NCBI RefSeq assembly: GCF_900105755.1
Contig: NZ_FNTQ01000001.1
Span: 5,766,001 to 5,830,000, forward strand
Direction of reading: 5' to 3'
Origin: Streptomyces sp. Ag109_O5-10
GTDB taxonomy: Bacteria > Actinomycetota > Actinomycetes > Streptomycetales > Streptomycetaceae
DNA: 64,000 nt
This document shows, in pieces, positions 24,244-31,484 of the stretch. Under the pieces are notes generated by a model. The model was not told the origin of the DNA and searched no databases. It worked only from the letters and a program-made list of their open reading frames with translations. The translations under genes and the position numbers were made by a program. Each line of letters begins with the position of its first letter. The stretch's first letter is position 1.

Positions 24244-24720
24244 GTGAACGAACACCTCCCGACCCCGCGGCCGGACACGCCCACCGCCCCGGCGTACGAC
24301 CCGGCATCGCTGGAGCTGCATGCGCCCGCCCCGGCCGCCGTCGAACTCGCCGCCGAACGCGGCCCGGTCGTCTGGGTGCCCGACGCCTACGGGCGCATGG
24401 TCCCCATGCCCAAGCACCTCGCCCCACCGCCCATGGTCATGCCGGAACCGCGCGACCTGACCCCGCTTCCCCTGCTCGACCCGATCGCTCAGCGCTTCGT
24501 CGGCGCCGGGATCGGCGGCGGCGCCCTCGCGGCCGGCGTCGGCTGGGGTGTGGGCGAGGTCATCAACGCCGCCGCCGGGTTCACCTCCGGCGCCGCGATG
24601 TGGATCGCCCTCGCCGTCCTCGCCTGGCGCATGCCCGTCCGCGCCATCAGCAGCGGGCGCAACGGGAGCACGGTCAACATCCGCAAGGCCGTGATCAAGC
24701 GCAGCACCTTCAACGGCTGA
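24244..24720 (+). CDS. Membrane protein, SpdB-like
   Basis: 158 aa. A Pro-rich cytosolic N-terminus includes PVVWVPDAYGRMVPMPKHL (about 41-59). A Gly/Ala-rich hydrophobic hairpin follows (GAGIGGGALAAGVGWGVGEV, AMWIALAVLAWRMP, about 87-132) and then a short basic tail. GTG at 24244 has GAGGAGA upstream. Its layout and place fit the SpdB-type proteins of Streptomyces elements. Confidence 0.7.
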   Translation: MNEHLPTPRPDTPTAPAYDPASLELHAPAPAAVELAAERGPVVWVPDAYGRMVPMPKHLAPPPMVMPEPRDLTPLPLLDPIAQRFVGAGIGGGALAAGVGWGVGEVINAAAGFTSGAAMWIALAVLAWRMPVRAISSGRNGSTVNIRKAVIKRSTFNG

Positions 24721-24736
24721 CAGGAGGCCAACACCC

Positions 24737-25027
24737 GTGACCCGACTGCGCATTCAGGTCGCCCACTGGCCCCGCCGGGCCTTGGTCCTGACCGACACGC
24801 CCCGCCCCGACTGCCGCGACTGCGAGGGCATCGGCGGCTTCGAGTACGACTACGGCGACCACAACGGCGAGTACGCCGACACCGACTGGGGCCCCTGCGG
24901 TTGCTGGAACGAGAACCGTCGCTGGCCGCTGCTGCCCCTGCCGCGTCGGCCCCGGTGGCTGCGTCGGCGCCACACCGTCCGTGACCCGTGGGGGCCGGAC
25001 GGCTACAGCGACGAACCGCCCTTCTAG
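24737..25027 (+). CDS. Hypothetical protein, Cys-containing, 96 residues
   Basis: No recognised domain. Two Cys pairs (CRDCEG at about 26-31 and CGCW at about 54-57) flank a Tyr/Asp/Gly-rich loop and may bind a metal. The C-terminus is basic, then acidic. GTG at 24737 follows GGAGG. It is the last gene before leader hairpin copy 3. Confidence 0.6.
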   Translation: MTRLRIQVAHWPRRALVLTDTPRPDCRDCEGIGGFEYDYGDHNGEYADTDWGPCGCWNENRRWPLLPLPRRPRWLRRRHTVRDPWGPDGYSDEPPF

Positions 25028-25033
25028 CTTCGC

Positions 25034-25094
25034 CCGTGGGCGGCGGCACTCCCGGACAAGGACAGCCCGCCGCCCACGGTCTCCGATCCCGACG
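25034..25094 (+). promoter_or_regulatory. Leader hairpin motif, copy 3
   Basis: A perfect 13-bp stem, CCGTGGGCGGCGG with CCGCCGCCCACGG, encloses the loop CACTCCCGGACAAGGACAGC. GATCCCGACG follows and AGGAG lies 25 nt after the stem. It heads the methyltransferase/Prim-Pol/DUF3987 operon that begins at 25118. Confidence 0.88.
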
Positions 25095-25117
25095 TAGCAG
25101 AACAGGAGACCTACAGC

Positions 25118-25840
25118 ATGACCCAACCGCGTGCTTTCAGCGAGGGCCCCTCGGCTCTCGCCACCCGATCGGGGCGAATTCTGCCCAGGCCGCGTTTGCT
25201 GGATCTGTTCTCGTGCCAAGGCGGTGCCGCGAAGGGGTACGCGGATGCCGGGTTCGACGTGACTGGCGTCGACATCGCCCCGCAGCCCCGCTATCCGTTC
25301 CGTTTCGTACGGGAGGACGCGATTGCGTTCGTCCTGGAACACGGCGCAGAGTTCGACTTCATCCACGCCTCGCCGCCGTGCCAGCACGACAGCGAGTGCC
25401 AGCGCATTCAGGGCAACGCGCACCCTGATCTGATCGGCCCCACTCGTGCCGCGCTGGAGTTGACCGGCCGCCCGTGGGTCATCGAGAACGTACGGGGGGC
25501 CGTGCCAAAGCTGCGCCGTCCGGTGATGCTGTGCGGGCAGATGTTCGGCCTGGCTAACTACCGGCACCGGTACTTCGAGACTGGCGGCGGCTTCACTCTC
25601 ACCCAGCCGCAGCATCCCGCGCACCTGGTGCCGCAGGCCAAGATGGGCCGCCCCGTCCCGCCCGGCCACTACGGCCAGTTCGTCGGCAACTTCTCCGGCG
25701 TCGCCCTCGCCCGGAAGGTGCTGGGGGTTCCGTGGATGAACCGCGACGGCATCCGTGAGTGCGTCCCGCCTGCCTACACCGAGTTCATCGGCTGGGCCGT
25801 CTTCGCCGACCAGGTCCCCGCGCTGGGGGTGGCTGCGTGA
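25118..25840 (+). CDS. DNA cytosine methyltransferase, first of two
   Basis: 240 aa, a compact C5-type methyltransferase. The SAM motif is LLDLFSCQGGAAKGY (about 28-42), the catalytic motif ASPPCQ (about 87-92) has the nucleophilic Cys, and VIENVRGA (about 123-130) is motif VI. The end VPPAYTEFIGW is motif X-like. There is almost no target-recognition domain, which is unusual. No restriction endonuclease gene is present, so it probably protects element DNA from host restriction. It overlaps the second methyltransferase by ATGA/GTGA-type coupling. Confidence 0.85.
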   Translation: MTQPRAFSEGPSALATRSGRILPRPRLLDLFSCQGGAAKGYADAGFDVTGVDIAPQPRYPFRFVREDAIAFVLEHGAEFDFIHASPPCQHDSECQRIQGNAHPDLIGPTRAALELTGRPWVIENVRGAVPKLRRPVMLCGQMFGLANYRHRYFETGGGFTLTQPQHPAHLVPQAKMGRPVPPGHYGQFVGNFSGVALARKVLGVPWMNRDGIRECVPPAYTEFIGWAVFADQVPALGVAA

Positions 25841-26466
25841 ACGCGCGTGTGCTGCCGCTGCGGCGGCCGAACGGGCTGCGGGTGCTGGATCTGTGCTGCG
25901 GCGCGGGGGGCCTGTCCATGGGCTACTACCTCGCCGGGTTCGACGTCGTGGGCGTCGACAACCGCCCGCAGCCGAACTACCCCTTCACCTTCCACCAGGC
26001 CGACGCGCTCACGTTCCCGTTGGACGGGTTCGACCTGCTCCACGCGTCGTGGCCGTGCCAGCACTTCGCCAAGGTCACCGCGTGGCGCGGAAGCCGGGCG
26101 GACCACCCCAACCTCCTCACTCCCGGCCGTGCGCGGCTGGAAGCCTCCGGGCTGCCGTGGGTTATCGAGAACGTCCCCGAAGCGCCCTTGAGGCCGGACT
26201 ACCTGCTGTGCGGCACACAGTTCGGCCTCAGCGTCCGCCGTCACCGCGCGTTCGAGACATCGTGGGGCGGCGGCGGGGACCTGGTCCCGCCGTGCTGGCA
26301 CCACAAGGGCCTCTTGGCGTTCGAGCACAAGGGCGAGCGTGCCTATGCCGACGCGATGGGTTGCACCTGGATGTCCAACATCGAGGCCCGGCAGGCCGTA
26401 CCGCCCGCCTACACAGAGTGGATCGCTACCCAGTACCTCGCCCTGCAAGGGAGGGCTGCCGCATGA
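25837..26466 (+). CDS. DNA cytosine methyltransferase-like protein, second of two
   Basis: 209 aa and clearly a paralogue of its upstream neighbour: VLDLCCGAGGLSMGYYLAGF, VGVDNRPQPNYPF, VIENVPEA and VPPAYTEWI all have counterparts there. The catalytic motif reads ASWPCQHF, so Trp replaces the first Pro of PPCQ while the Cys remains. It may methylate a different site, or the two may act as a heterodimer that supplies one recognition surface between them. GTG at 25837 overlaps the previous stop. Confidence 0.8.
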   Translation: MNARVLPLRRPNGLRVLDLCCGAGGLSMGYYLAGFDVVGVDNRPQPNYPFTFHQADALTFPLDGFDLLHASWPCQHFAKVTAWRGSRADHPNLLTPGRARLEASGLPWVIENVPEAPLRPDYLLCGTQFGLSVRRHRAFETSWGGGGDLVPPCWHHKGLLAFEHKGERAYADAMGCTWMSNIEARQAVPPAYTEWIATQYLALQGRAAA

Positions 26467-27341
26467 CCACCACGCCTACTCCTCTGGACGCCGCGCTCGC
26501 CCTCGCGGCGGCCGGCGTCCCGGTCCTGCCCCTGCGGGCGGGGAAGGTCCCGTTCGGCAACTGCCGTTCCTGCAAGGACGGCACCTGCGGCGGACGGCCC
26601 AACATGAAGAATGCGGGCCCTTGCCGGTGCCCCGCGCCGTGCCACGCGTGGGCCGCCGCGACCACTGACCCGCACGTCCTCACCTCGCCCTTGTGGGTGC
26701 CGGTGTGGCGTGAGGCGGTGGCGGTCGCCTATCACCCCGGCGGAGCCAGGCTGACGGTCGTCGACCTGGACAACGCGGCGGCCGTCGACTGGGCCCGCGC
26801 GACCCTGCCCGCGACCCGGGTCGTGCCGACCACGCGCGGCGAGCACTGGCTCTACCAGGGCGCCATGCCGTCCGCGAATGCCGTCCGGCCGGGCGTAGAC
26901 GTCAAATCGCTGACGCAGTACGCCCGTTGGCTCGGACCCGGCACGGGCCGCATGGTGCCTCTCCCGGCCGCCGTGCGCGCCCTGGTCGTGAAGGAAGACA
27001 CCACCACCGCCCGGGGCGGGGTGGCTTCTTCTCTCCCCGCCCGCGCCCCGTGGAACCGGTCGGTGGCCACCGGGTGCCGCCACACCGAGCGCTACGTCCG
27101 CACCGGCCTGGAACGCGGCCTCGCCCTCGTACGGGCCCGCACCGAAGCCGGCGCCGGATCACAGGCGTTCGGCGTCGCCCGGTTCCTCGCCGCACAGCAC
27201 ACCGCGTGCCCCGGACCGTGCGGACTCGCCGCGATCGGCGAGGAAATCGTGACGGCCGCCGTCTCCGTGGGCGTCCCGGAGGCATACGCCCGCCGCGCGG
27301 TCGCCAACGGCCTTGAGGCGGCCGTGGAGCGCGCGGCATGA
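26463..27341 (+). CDS. Bifunctional DNA primase/polymerase (Prim-Pol)
   Basis: 292 aa. The N-terminal Prim-Pol domain starts ALALAAAGVPVLPLRAGK (about 10-27). It contains a Cys-rich insertion (CRSC, CGG, CRCPAPC) and the catalytic acidic pair in TVVDLDN (D101, D103). GEHWLYQ and GVDVKSLTQYARWLGPG (about 121-160) are further conserved blocks. In the AICE classes defined by replication protein this would be a Prim-Pol type, replacing RepSA of pSAM2. It should start replication at the nearby origin after excision. Overlaps both neighbours. Confidence 0.88.
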   Translation: MTTTPTPLDAALALAAAGVPVLPLRAGKVPFGNCRSCKDGTCGGRPNMKNAGPCRCPAPCHAWAAATTDPHVLTSPLWVPVWREAVAVAYHPGGARLTVVDLDNAAAVDWARATLPATRVVPTTRGEHWLYQGAMPSANAVRPGVDVKSLTQYARWLGPGTGRMVPLPAAVRALVVKEDTTTARGGVASSLPARAPWNRSVATGCRHTERYVRTGLERGLALVRARTEAGAGSQAFGVARFLAAQHTACPGPCGLAAIGEEIVTAAVSVGVPEAYARRAVANGLEAAVERAA

Positions 27342-27661
27342 ACAAAGCATCCCGAACCCCCATGAACGGCCCTCAGGACGCCGTACAGCGCCCGCCACGG
27401 CCGACCGTGGGCGAACCGAAGGTCGCCGCCCGCAAGGGCGTCCTTTCAGCCGTTGGTTCTGACCCGCACACGGTCACCGTCACCGGCATCACGCCGGGGC
27501 TTCAGATCCAGTGCGAGGGCGTACCCGTCGCGGACTGGCTCTGTGCCTGCGGACACCACGAACGCGCCCGGGGCCGCGCGGCCGTCATCAGGCTCACCGC
27601 CCGCGTCCGCGTCGGCGTCTGCCCCCACACCACCACCGCCGAAGGGAGGGCCGCCTCATGA
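27338..27661 (+). CDS. Hypothetical protein, 107 residues, between Prim-Pol and DUF3987 genes
   Basis: No family recognised. The C-terminal half has CEGVPVADWLCACGHHERARG and a later CPHTTT, so Cys and His residues could form a zinc site. The N-terminus is polar and variable. ATG at 27338 overlaps the Prim-Pol stop and its own stop overlaps the next ATG, so it is made together with the replication proteins. Confidence 0.65.
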   Translation: MNKASRTPMNGPQDAVQRPPRPTVGEPKVAARKGVLSAVGSDPHTVTVTGITPGLQIQCEGVPVADWLCACGHHERARGRAAVIRLTARVRVGVCPHTTTAEGRAAS

Positions 27662-29220
27662 CTCCACAGCCTGTGGACAGCCCCGACCTGTGGGCCGGAC
27701 TGCCCACCCTGGAAGCACCGCCCGGCGAGGACGACACCGCACCGGACGTGTGGGAGGACCCCATTCCCCTCACCGGCCGCCGCGAGCGTCCGCCGTTCCC
27801 CGCCCACGTCCTCCCCACCTGGTTGGGGGAGTTCGTAACGGCCGTCGCTGAGGAGACGCAGACCCCCGTGGACCTCGCCGGATCGATCGCCCTCGCCGTG
27901 CTCGCCACGGCGGCCGGCGGCCGGTCCGTGGTCCACGTACGCGGCAACTGGCGTGAGCCCACCAACCTCTACACCGTGGTGGCGCTCCCGCCCGCCAACC
28001 GCAAGTCGGCCGTCTTCGCGCTGCTGACCAACCCCCTCTATGAGGCGGAGAAGCAGCTCAAGTCCGCGATGAAGCCCGTGATCGTGGAAGCGGAGCTGAC
28101 GGCGCGGTTGGCCAAGGAAGCGGCGGACAAGGCCGCTGCCAAGGCCGCGTCCGCCGACGGCGACAAGCGCGATGAGATGGTGGCGACCGCCGTGGGCCTC
28201 GCGCAGACGGCCGACACGCTCACCGTCCCGGCCGAACCGGTGCTGTTGGCGGACGATTCGACACCCGAGACGGTCACCTCGCTCATGGCAGAGCAGGGCG
28301 GGCGGCTGTCGGTGATGAGCGCTGAGGGCGGCATCTTCGACATCATCGCCGGCCGCTACTCCGGCGCCCCCAACATGGAAGTCTTCCTGAAGGGGCATGC
28401 CGGGGACCGGCTGAGGGTCAACCGGCAGACCCGCCGCGAGTACATCGACGCCCCCGCGCTGACCATCGGCCTCGCCGTACAGCCGGACGTGCTGCGGGAC
28501 ATCGGGAAGGTGAAGGGGTTCGAGGGACGCGGACTGCTGGCCCGCTTCCTGTACTCCCTGCCGGTGTCCACGGTCGGTGACCGCGAGATCATCACCGACC
28601 CGGTACCGGAAGAGACGGCCGCCGCCTACACCGCCCGGGTCATCGACCTCGCCCTGTCCCTGGCGGAGTGGACAGACCCGGCCGTCATCCAGCTCACCCC
28701 GGAAGCGGACGCGGCCCTGATCGCCTATCAGAAGCGCATCGAACCGCAGCTCAAGGCACGGGGCGGCAAGCTGGGCCACATCTCCAATTGGGCCGGAAAG
28801 CTTGCCGGGGCGACCGCCCGCATGGCCGCGCTCCTGCACCTCGCCGACCACGGCGGCAACGGCTACGCCCACCCCGTCACCGTCGACACCATGCGCGCGG
28901 CGATCGAGCTGGGGGAGTACTACACCGCCCACGCCCTCGCCGTGTTCGACGTCATGGGCGCCGACCCGGTCCTGTCCCGCGCCCGCAGCGTGCTGGAAGC
29001 GCTGAGGGACAACGGATGGGAGGACGTCAGCCGGCGGGACGTGTTCACCGTCCTGTCCCGCAGCGAGGTCCCCACCGTCGCCGACCTCGAACCCGCCCTC
29101 GCGCTGCTGGAAGAGCACGGATACCTGCGGTCCTACCAACCCGAGCGCACCGGCAAGCGCGGACGCCCCCCGGCACCCCGCCTACAGGCCCACCCGTCCC
29201 TGCGCCACGGCGGCCGGTGA
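27658..29220 (+). CDS. YfjI/DUF3987 family protein, replication partner
   Basis: 520 aa. The DUF3987 pattern is clear: VDLAGSIALAVLATAAGG (about 61-78), the P-loop-like LPPANRKSAVFALLTNPL (about 103-120), VLLADDSTPETV, MSAEGGIFDIIAGRYS and FEGRGLLARFLYSLP. Such proteins are helicase/primase-like ATPases common beside Prim-Pol in phages and AICEs. The P-loop is PPANRKS, a relaxed Walker A. A C-terminal winged-helix-like part (about 440-500) may bind DNA. Followed directly by the iteron region. Confidence 0.85.
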   Translation: MTPQPVDSPDLWAGLPTLEAPPGEDDTAPDVWEDPIPLTGRRERPPFPAHVLPTWLGEFVTAVAEETQTPVDLAGSIALAVLATAAGGRSVVHVRGNWREPTNLYTVVALPPANRKSAVFALLTNPLYEAEKQLKSAMKPVIVEAELTARLAKEAADKAAAKAASADGDKRDEMVATAVGLAQTADTLTVPAEPVLLADDSTPETVTSLMAEQGGRLSVMSAEGGIFDIIAGRYSGAPNMEVFLKGHAGDRLRVNRQTRREYIDAPALTIGLAVQPDVLRDIGKVKGFEGRGLLARFLYSLPVSTVGDREIITDPVPEETAAAYTARVIDLALSLAEWTDPAVIQLTPEADAALIAYQKRIEPQLKARGGKLGHISNWAGKLAGATARMAALLHLADHGGNGYAHPVTVDTMRAAIELGEYYTAHALAVFDVMGADPVLSRARSVLEALRDNGWEDVSRRDVFTVLSRSEVPTVADLEPALALLEEHGYLRSYQPERTGKRGRPPAPRLQAHPSLRHGGR

Positions 29221-29245
29221 CCCCGCCCGCGCACACAACCCCCCT

Positions 29246-29520
29246 CGCACAAACCGCAATATCCGCAGAAAAGCCCGGACACACGGCTGACCTGCGGCGG
29301 GACCCTCGCCCGCACCGGCGAGGGGGCCCGTCGCACAATCTCGCGTTATTCCGCAAAAAACCGAGCACCACCCCCACCCCGGAGGCCGCCCGTCGGTCGC
29401 CCCTGATTTTTGCGGAATATCGCGGGTTTCTGCGGAGCACCACCCACCACCACCCGCACACCACAACGCCGCAGGTCAACGACCCTCCCCCGGGTTTCTG
29501 CGGATATTGCGGTTTGTGCG
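29246..29520. repeat. Iteron-bearing long inverted repeat, candidate replication origin
   Basis: The outer arms 29246-29271 and 29495-29520 are a perfect 26-bp inverted repeat (right arm TTTCTGCGGATATTGCGG, then TTTGTGCG). Inside them 29347-29359 and 29407-29419 form a perfect 13-bp pair (TTTTTGCGGAATA). All four arms share TTTnTGCGG(A)ATATnGCGG, two pointing left and two right, and TTTCTGCGG occurs again at 29427-29435. The 340 bases between the DUF3987 gene and xis hold no gene. Iterons beside the replication genes suggest an origin. Confidence 0.7.
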
Positions 29521-29560
29521 GCGGCACTTGCCCCTGAACTCAGCCTCACAGGAGTGAGCC

Positions 29561-29782
29561 GTGGACGAACCCACCACCCTCCCCCTCGCCGAAGACCCGA
29601 CCCTGGTTCTCCTCAAGGTCGAAGAGGCCGCCCGGCGCCTCCGCATCGGCCGGACCAAATGCTTCGCCCTCATCCGCACCGGCGCGCTGGAGTCCGTCAT
29701 GGTCGACGGACTCCGCAGGGTCCCGGCCGACGCCCCGGCCGCGTATGTGACCCGCCTCCGCACCGCCCAACGCGCCGCTTGA
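29561..29782 (+). CDS. xis: Excisionase (helix-turn-helix)
   Basis: 73 aa. The winged helix-turn-helix VEEAARRLRIGRTKCFALIRTG (about 20-41), followed by ALESVMVDGLRRVP, is the usual form of AICE and actinophage excisionases, which bend att DNA and bias Int towards excision. GTG at 29561 follows AGGAGTGAG. It lies 85 bp upstream of int, separated by leader hairpin copy 4, so int has its own leader instead of being simply co-translated. Confidence 0.88.
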   Translation: MDEPTTLPLAEDPTLVLLKVEEAARRLRIGRTKCFALIRTGALESVMVDGLRRVPADAPAAYVTRLRTAQRAA

Positions 29783-29788
29783 CGACGT

Positions 29789-29844
29789 CCGGGGCGGCGG
29801 CACTCCCGGACAGGACAGCCCGCCGCCCCGGTCCCTATCCCGAC
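29789..29844 (+). promoter_or_regulatory. Leader hairpin motif, copy 4
   Basis: A perfect 12-bp stem, CCGGGGCGGCGG with CCGCCGCCCCGG, encloses the loop CACTCCCGGACAGGACAGC, identical to copy 2's loop. CTATCCCGAC follows, and AGGAG lies 24 nt after the stem, before the GTG of int at 29867. Confidence 0.88.
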
Positions 29845-29866
29845 ACCAAGAAACAGGAGTCTGCCT

Positions 29867-31150
29867 GTGGCAGAGGACAAGAAGAAGCGCACCCGACAGC
29901 CGAACGGCCGAAGCTCGATCTACTTCGGCAAAGACGGCAAGTGGCACGGCCGCGTCACCGTCGGCATCCGCGACGACGGCACCCCGGACCGCCGCCATGT
30001 CGAGCGGAAGACTCGCGCCGAAGTGACGCTAGCCGTACGCGAGTTGGAGAAGGAACGTGACGCCAAGACCGTGCGGAAGCCTGGCAAGGCGTGGACGGTC
30101 AAGGCGTGGCTTACTCACTGGATTGAGAACGTCGCGCCCCTCGCCGTGAACGACAACACGATGGTCGGGTACGGCGTGGCCGTCCGGAAGCACCTCATCC
30201 CCGGGTTGGGGGCTCACCGTCTCGACAGGCTGAAGCCCGAGCACATCGAGGCGTTCTACGCGAAGATGCAGGCCAACGGCAGCAAGCCCGCGACCGCGCA
30301 CCAGGCGCACCGCACTCTGCGCACCGCCCTCAATGAGGCGGTACGGCGCGGTCATCTCGGCAAGAACCCCGTTCAGTTGGCCAAGGCGCCAAAGACGGGG
30401 GAGTACGAAGTGGAGCCCTATAGCGTCCAAGAGGTACAGCGGTTGCTCAAGGCCGCTGACCGGCACCGGAACTCCGCACGCTGGGCCGTCGCCCTCGCCC
30501 TCGGGCTCCGCCAAGGGGAAGTGCTTGGCCTGGTGTGGGAGGACGTGGACCTTGACCGTGGGTTCCTTGTGGTCCGGCGTAGCCGCCACCGGCCGCAGTA
30601 CGCCCATGGGTGTGTGGAGCCGTGCGGACGCAAGGCCGCCGGGTACTGCCCGCAGAAGCGGCGCACCAACCCGGAGTTGTCGACGACCAAGTCGCGGGCA
30701 GGCCGCCGCGCGGTCGGTCTCCCCGAACAGCTAGTTGACCTACTCCGTGATCACCTCAAGGCGCAGGAAGAGGAGCGAGCGGCGGCCGGGAAGCGCTGGG
30801 AAGAGAACAGGCTGGTCTTCCCGGACGAACACGGCCGTAGTCCGTCCCACCGTCGGGACTGGGCAGAGTGGAAGGCTCTTCTCACAGAGGCGAAGGTGCG
30901 GGACGGGCGTCTGCACGACGCGCGTCACACGGCCGCCACGGTTCTGCTCATCCTCGGTGTTCCCGAGCGTGCCGTCATGGGCCTCATGGGGTGGTCGACC
31001 ACGGCTATGGCCGCTCGCTATCAGCACATGGTCGACGCCGTGCGGACGGACATCGCGAGGCAGGTGGACGGCTTGATCTGGAAGCCCGAGACGGACCGGC
31101 CGGACGATGACGACGACGGTGCGGCCGGCGCCCTCGTACCGGCCAACTGA
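29867..31150 (+). CDS. int: Tyrosine-type site-specific integrase
   Basis: 427 aa. It integrates and excises the element at tRNA-Cys. The N-terminal arm-binding region (about 1-60, SSIYFGKDGKWHGRV) is followed by the SAM-like core-binding domain (about 75-170) and the catalytic domain. Catalytic residues are R215 (LGLRQGEVLGL), H350-x-x-R353 (LHDARHTAAT), W376 (GWSTTAMA) and the nucleophile Y385 (RYQHM). An insertion with several Cys (GCVEPCGRKAAGYCPQKR, about 248-265) may hold a zinc. Its stop codon overlaps the right-hand arm repeat and the att core lies 80 bp downstream. Confidence 0.95.
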   Translation: MAEDKKKRTRQPNGRSSIYFGKDGKWHGRVTVGIRDDGTPDRRHVERKTRAEVTLAVRELEKERDAKTVRKPGKAWTVKAWLTHWIENVAPLAVNDNTMVGYGVAVRKHLIPGLGAHRLDRLKPEHIEAFYAKMQANGSKPATAHQAHRTLRTALNEAVRRGHLGKNPVQLAKAPKTGEYEVEPYSVQEVQRLLKAADRHRNSARWAVALALGLRQGEVLGLVWEDVDLDRGFLVVRRSRHRPQYAHGCVEPCGRKAAGYCPQKRRTNPELSTTKSRAGRRAVGLPEQLVDLLRDHLKAQEEERAAAGKRWEENRLVFPDEHGRSPSHRRDWAEWKALLTEAKVRDGRLHDARHTAATVLLILGVPERAVMGLMGWSTTAMAARYQHMVDAVRTDIARQVDGLIWKPETDRPDDDDDGAAGALVPAN

Positions 31151-31173
31151 GACGGGAACTGAGACGGGCGACT
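31149..31173 (+). repeat. Direct repeat near the right end, candidate integrase arm site
   Basis: GAGACGGGAACTGAGACGGG plus five bases matches 12931-12955 at 21 of 25 positions. It begins inside the int stop codon and ends 56 bases before the att core. Confidence 0.55.
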
Positions 31174-31174
31174 A

Positions 31175-31215
31175 AAAGGGCGGCACCCCTCCGGAGGTGC
31201 CGCCCTTTCCTTTTG
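31175..31215. terminator. Bidirectional terminator between int and tRNA-Cys
   Basis: AAAGGGCGGCACC pairs with GGTGCCGCCCTTT over an eight-base loop, with T-rich sequence after it on the plus strand (TTTCCTTTT) and AAAA before it, which serves the minus strand. It can stop int from one side and the tRNA from the other. Confidence 0.85.
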
Positions 31216-31229
31216 CCTGGTCAGGCAGT

Positions 31230-31274
31230 CAGAGGCCGTGGCGGGAATCGAACCCACGTAACTCGCTTTGCAGG
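31230..31274 (-). repeat. Right att copy, inside the intact tRNA-Cys gene
   Basis: Identical over 45 bases to 12768-12812. It covers the tRNA from the base before the anticodon loop through the T arm and acceptor 3' strand, so insertion here regenerates a complete tRNA. Confidence 0.95.
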
Positions 31275-31304
31275 CGAGTCCCTGAACCACTCGGGCACAC
31301 GGCC
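31233..31304 (-). tRNA. tRNA-Cys (anticodon GCA)
   Basis: Read leftwards from 31304 it folds as a standard cloverleaf. The acceptor GGCCGTG pairs with CACGGCC, the anticodon stem CTCGC/GCGAG encloses the loop CTGCAAA with GCA as anticodon, and the T arm is GTGGG-TTCGATT-CCCGC. The discriminator is T, as expected for tRNA-Cys. The 3' CCA is not encoded. The 3' half is supplied by the integrated element. Confidence 0.97.
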
Positions 31305-31484
31305 GTGTGCGTGAGTTGAAGGTATGGGGGTGCGGGGGACGGGCTCAAGGGGATCCGTGGGGCTGCAACGGGACTGCCATACGGCGTTCATGAACCGGGG
31401 GCCCGGGGTGTACGACCAAGGTCGGAGGCGGGGTGGGGCTTGCGACAGGGGTCAGAGTGGGGATTGGGCCTTACCGTGGTGAGC

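Larger units (their letters stand above)
12768..31274. mobile_element. pSAM2-like actinomycete integrative and conjugative element in tRNA-Cys
   Basis: The element is about 18.46 kb from one 45-bp att repeat to the other. It carries the expected AICE modules: int and xis next to the intact tRNA, a Prim-Pol plus DUF3987 replication pair, an FtsK/SpoIIIE-type TraB for double-stranded DNA transfer, small Spd-like membrane proteins, GntR and XRE regulators, and a Nudix protein like the pSAM2 immunity factor Pif. The integrase reading frame, both att sites and TraB are intact, so the element could still be mobile. Cargo at the left end (13187-14884) has clearly lower GC than the rest. Confidence 0.95.

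Noticed and set aside
12931..31173. The arm repeats as insertion-sequence ends
   Set aside because: They are direct, not inverted, there is no transposase between them, and a tyrosine integrase with a tRNA att core explains the ends.
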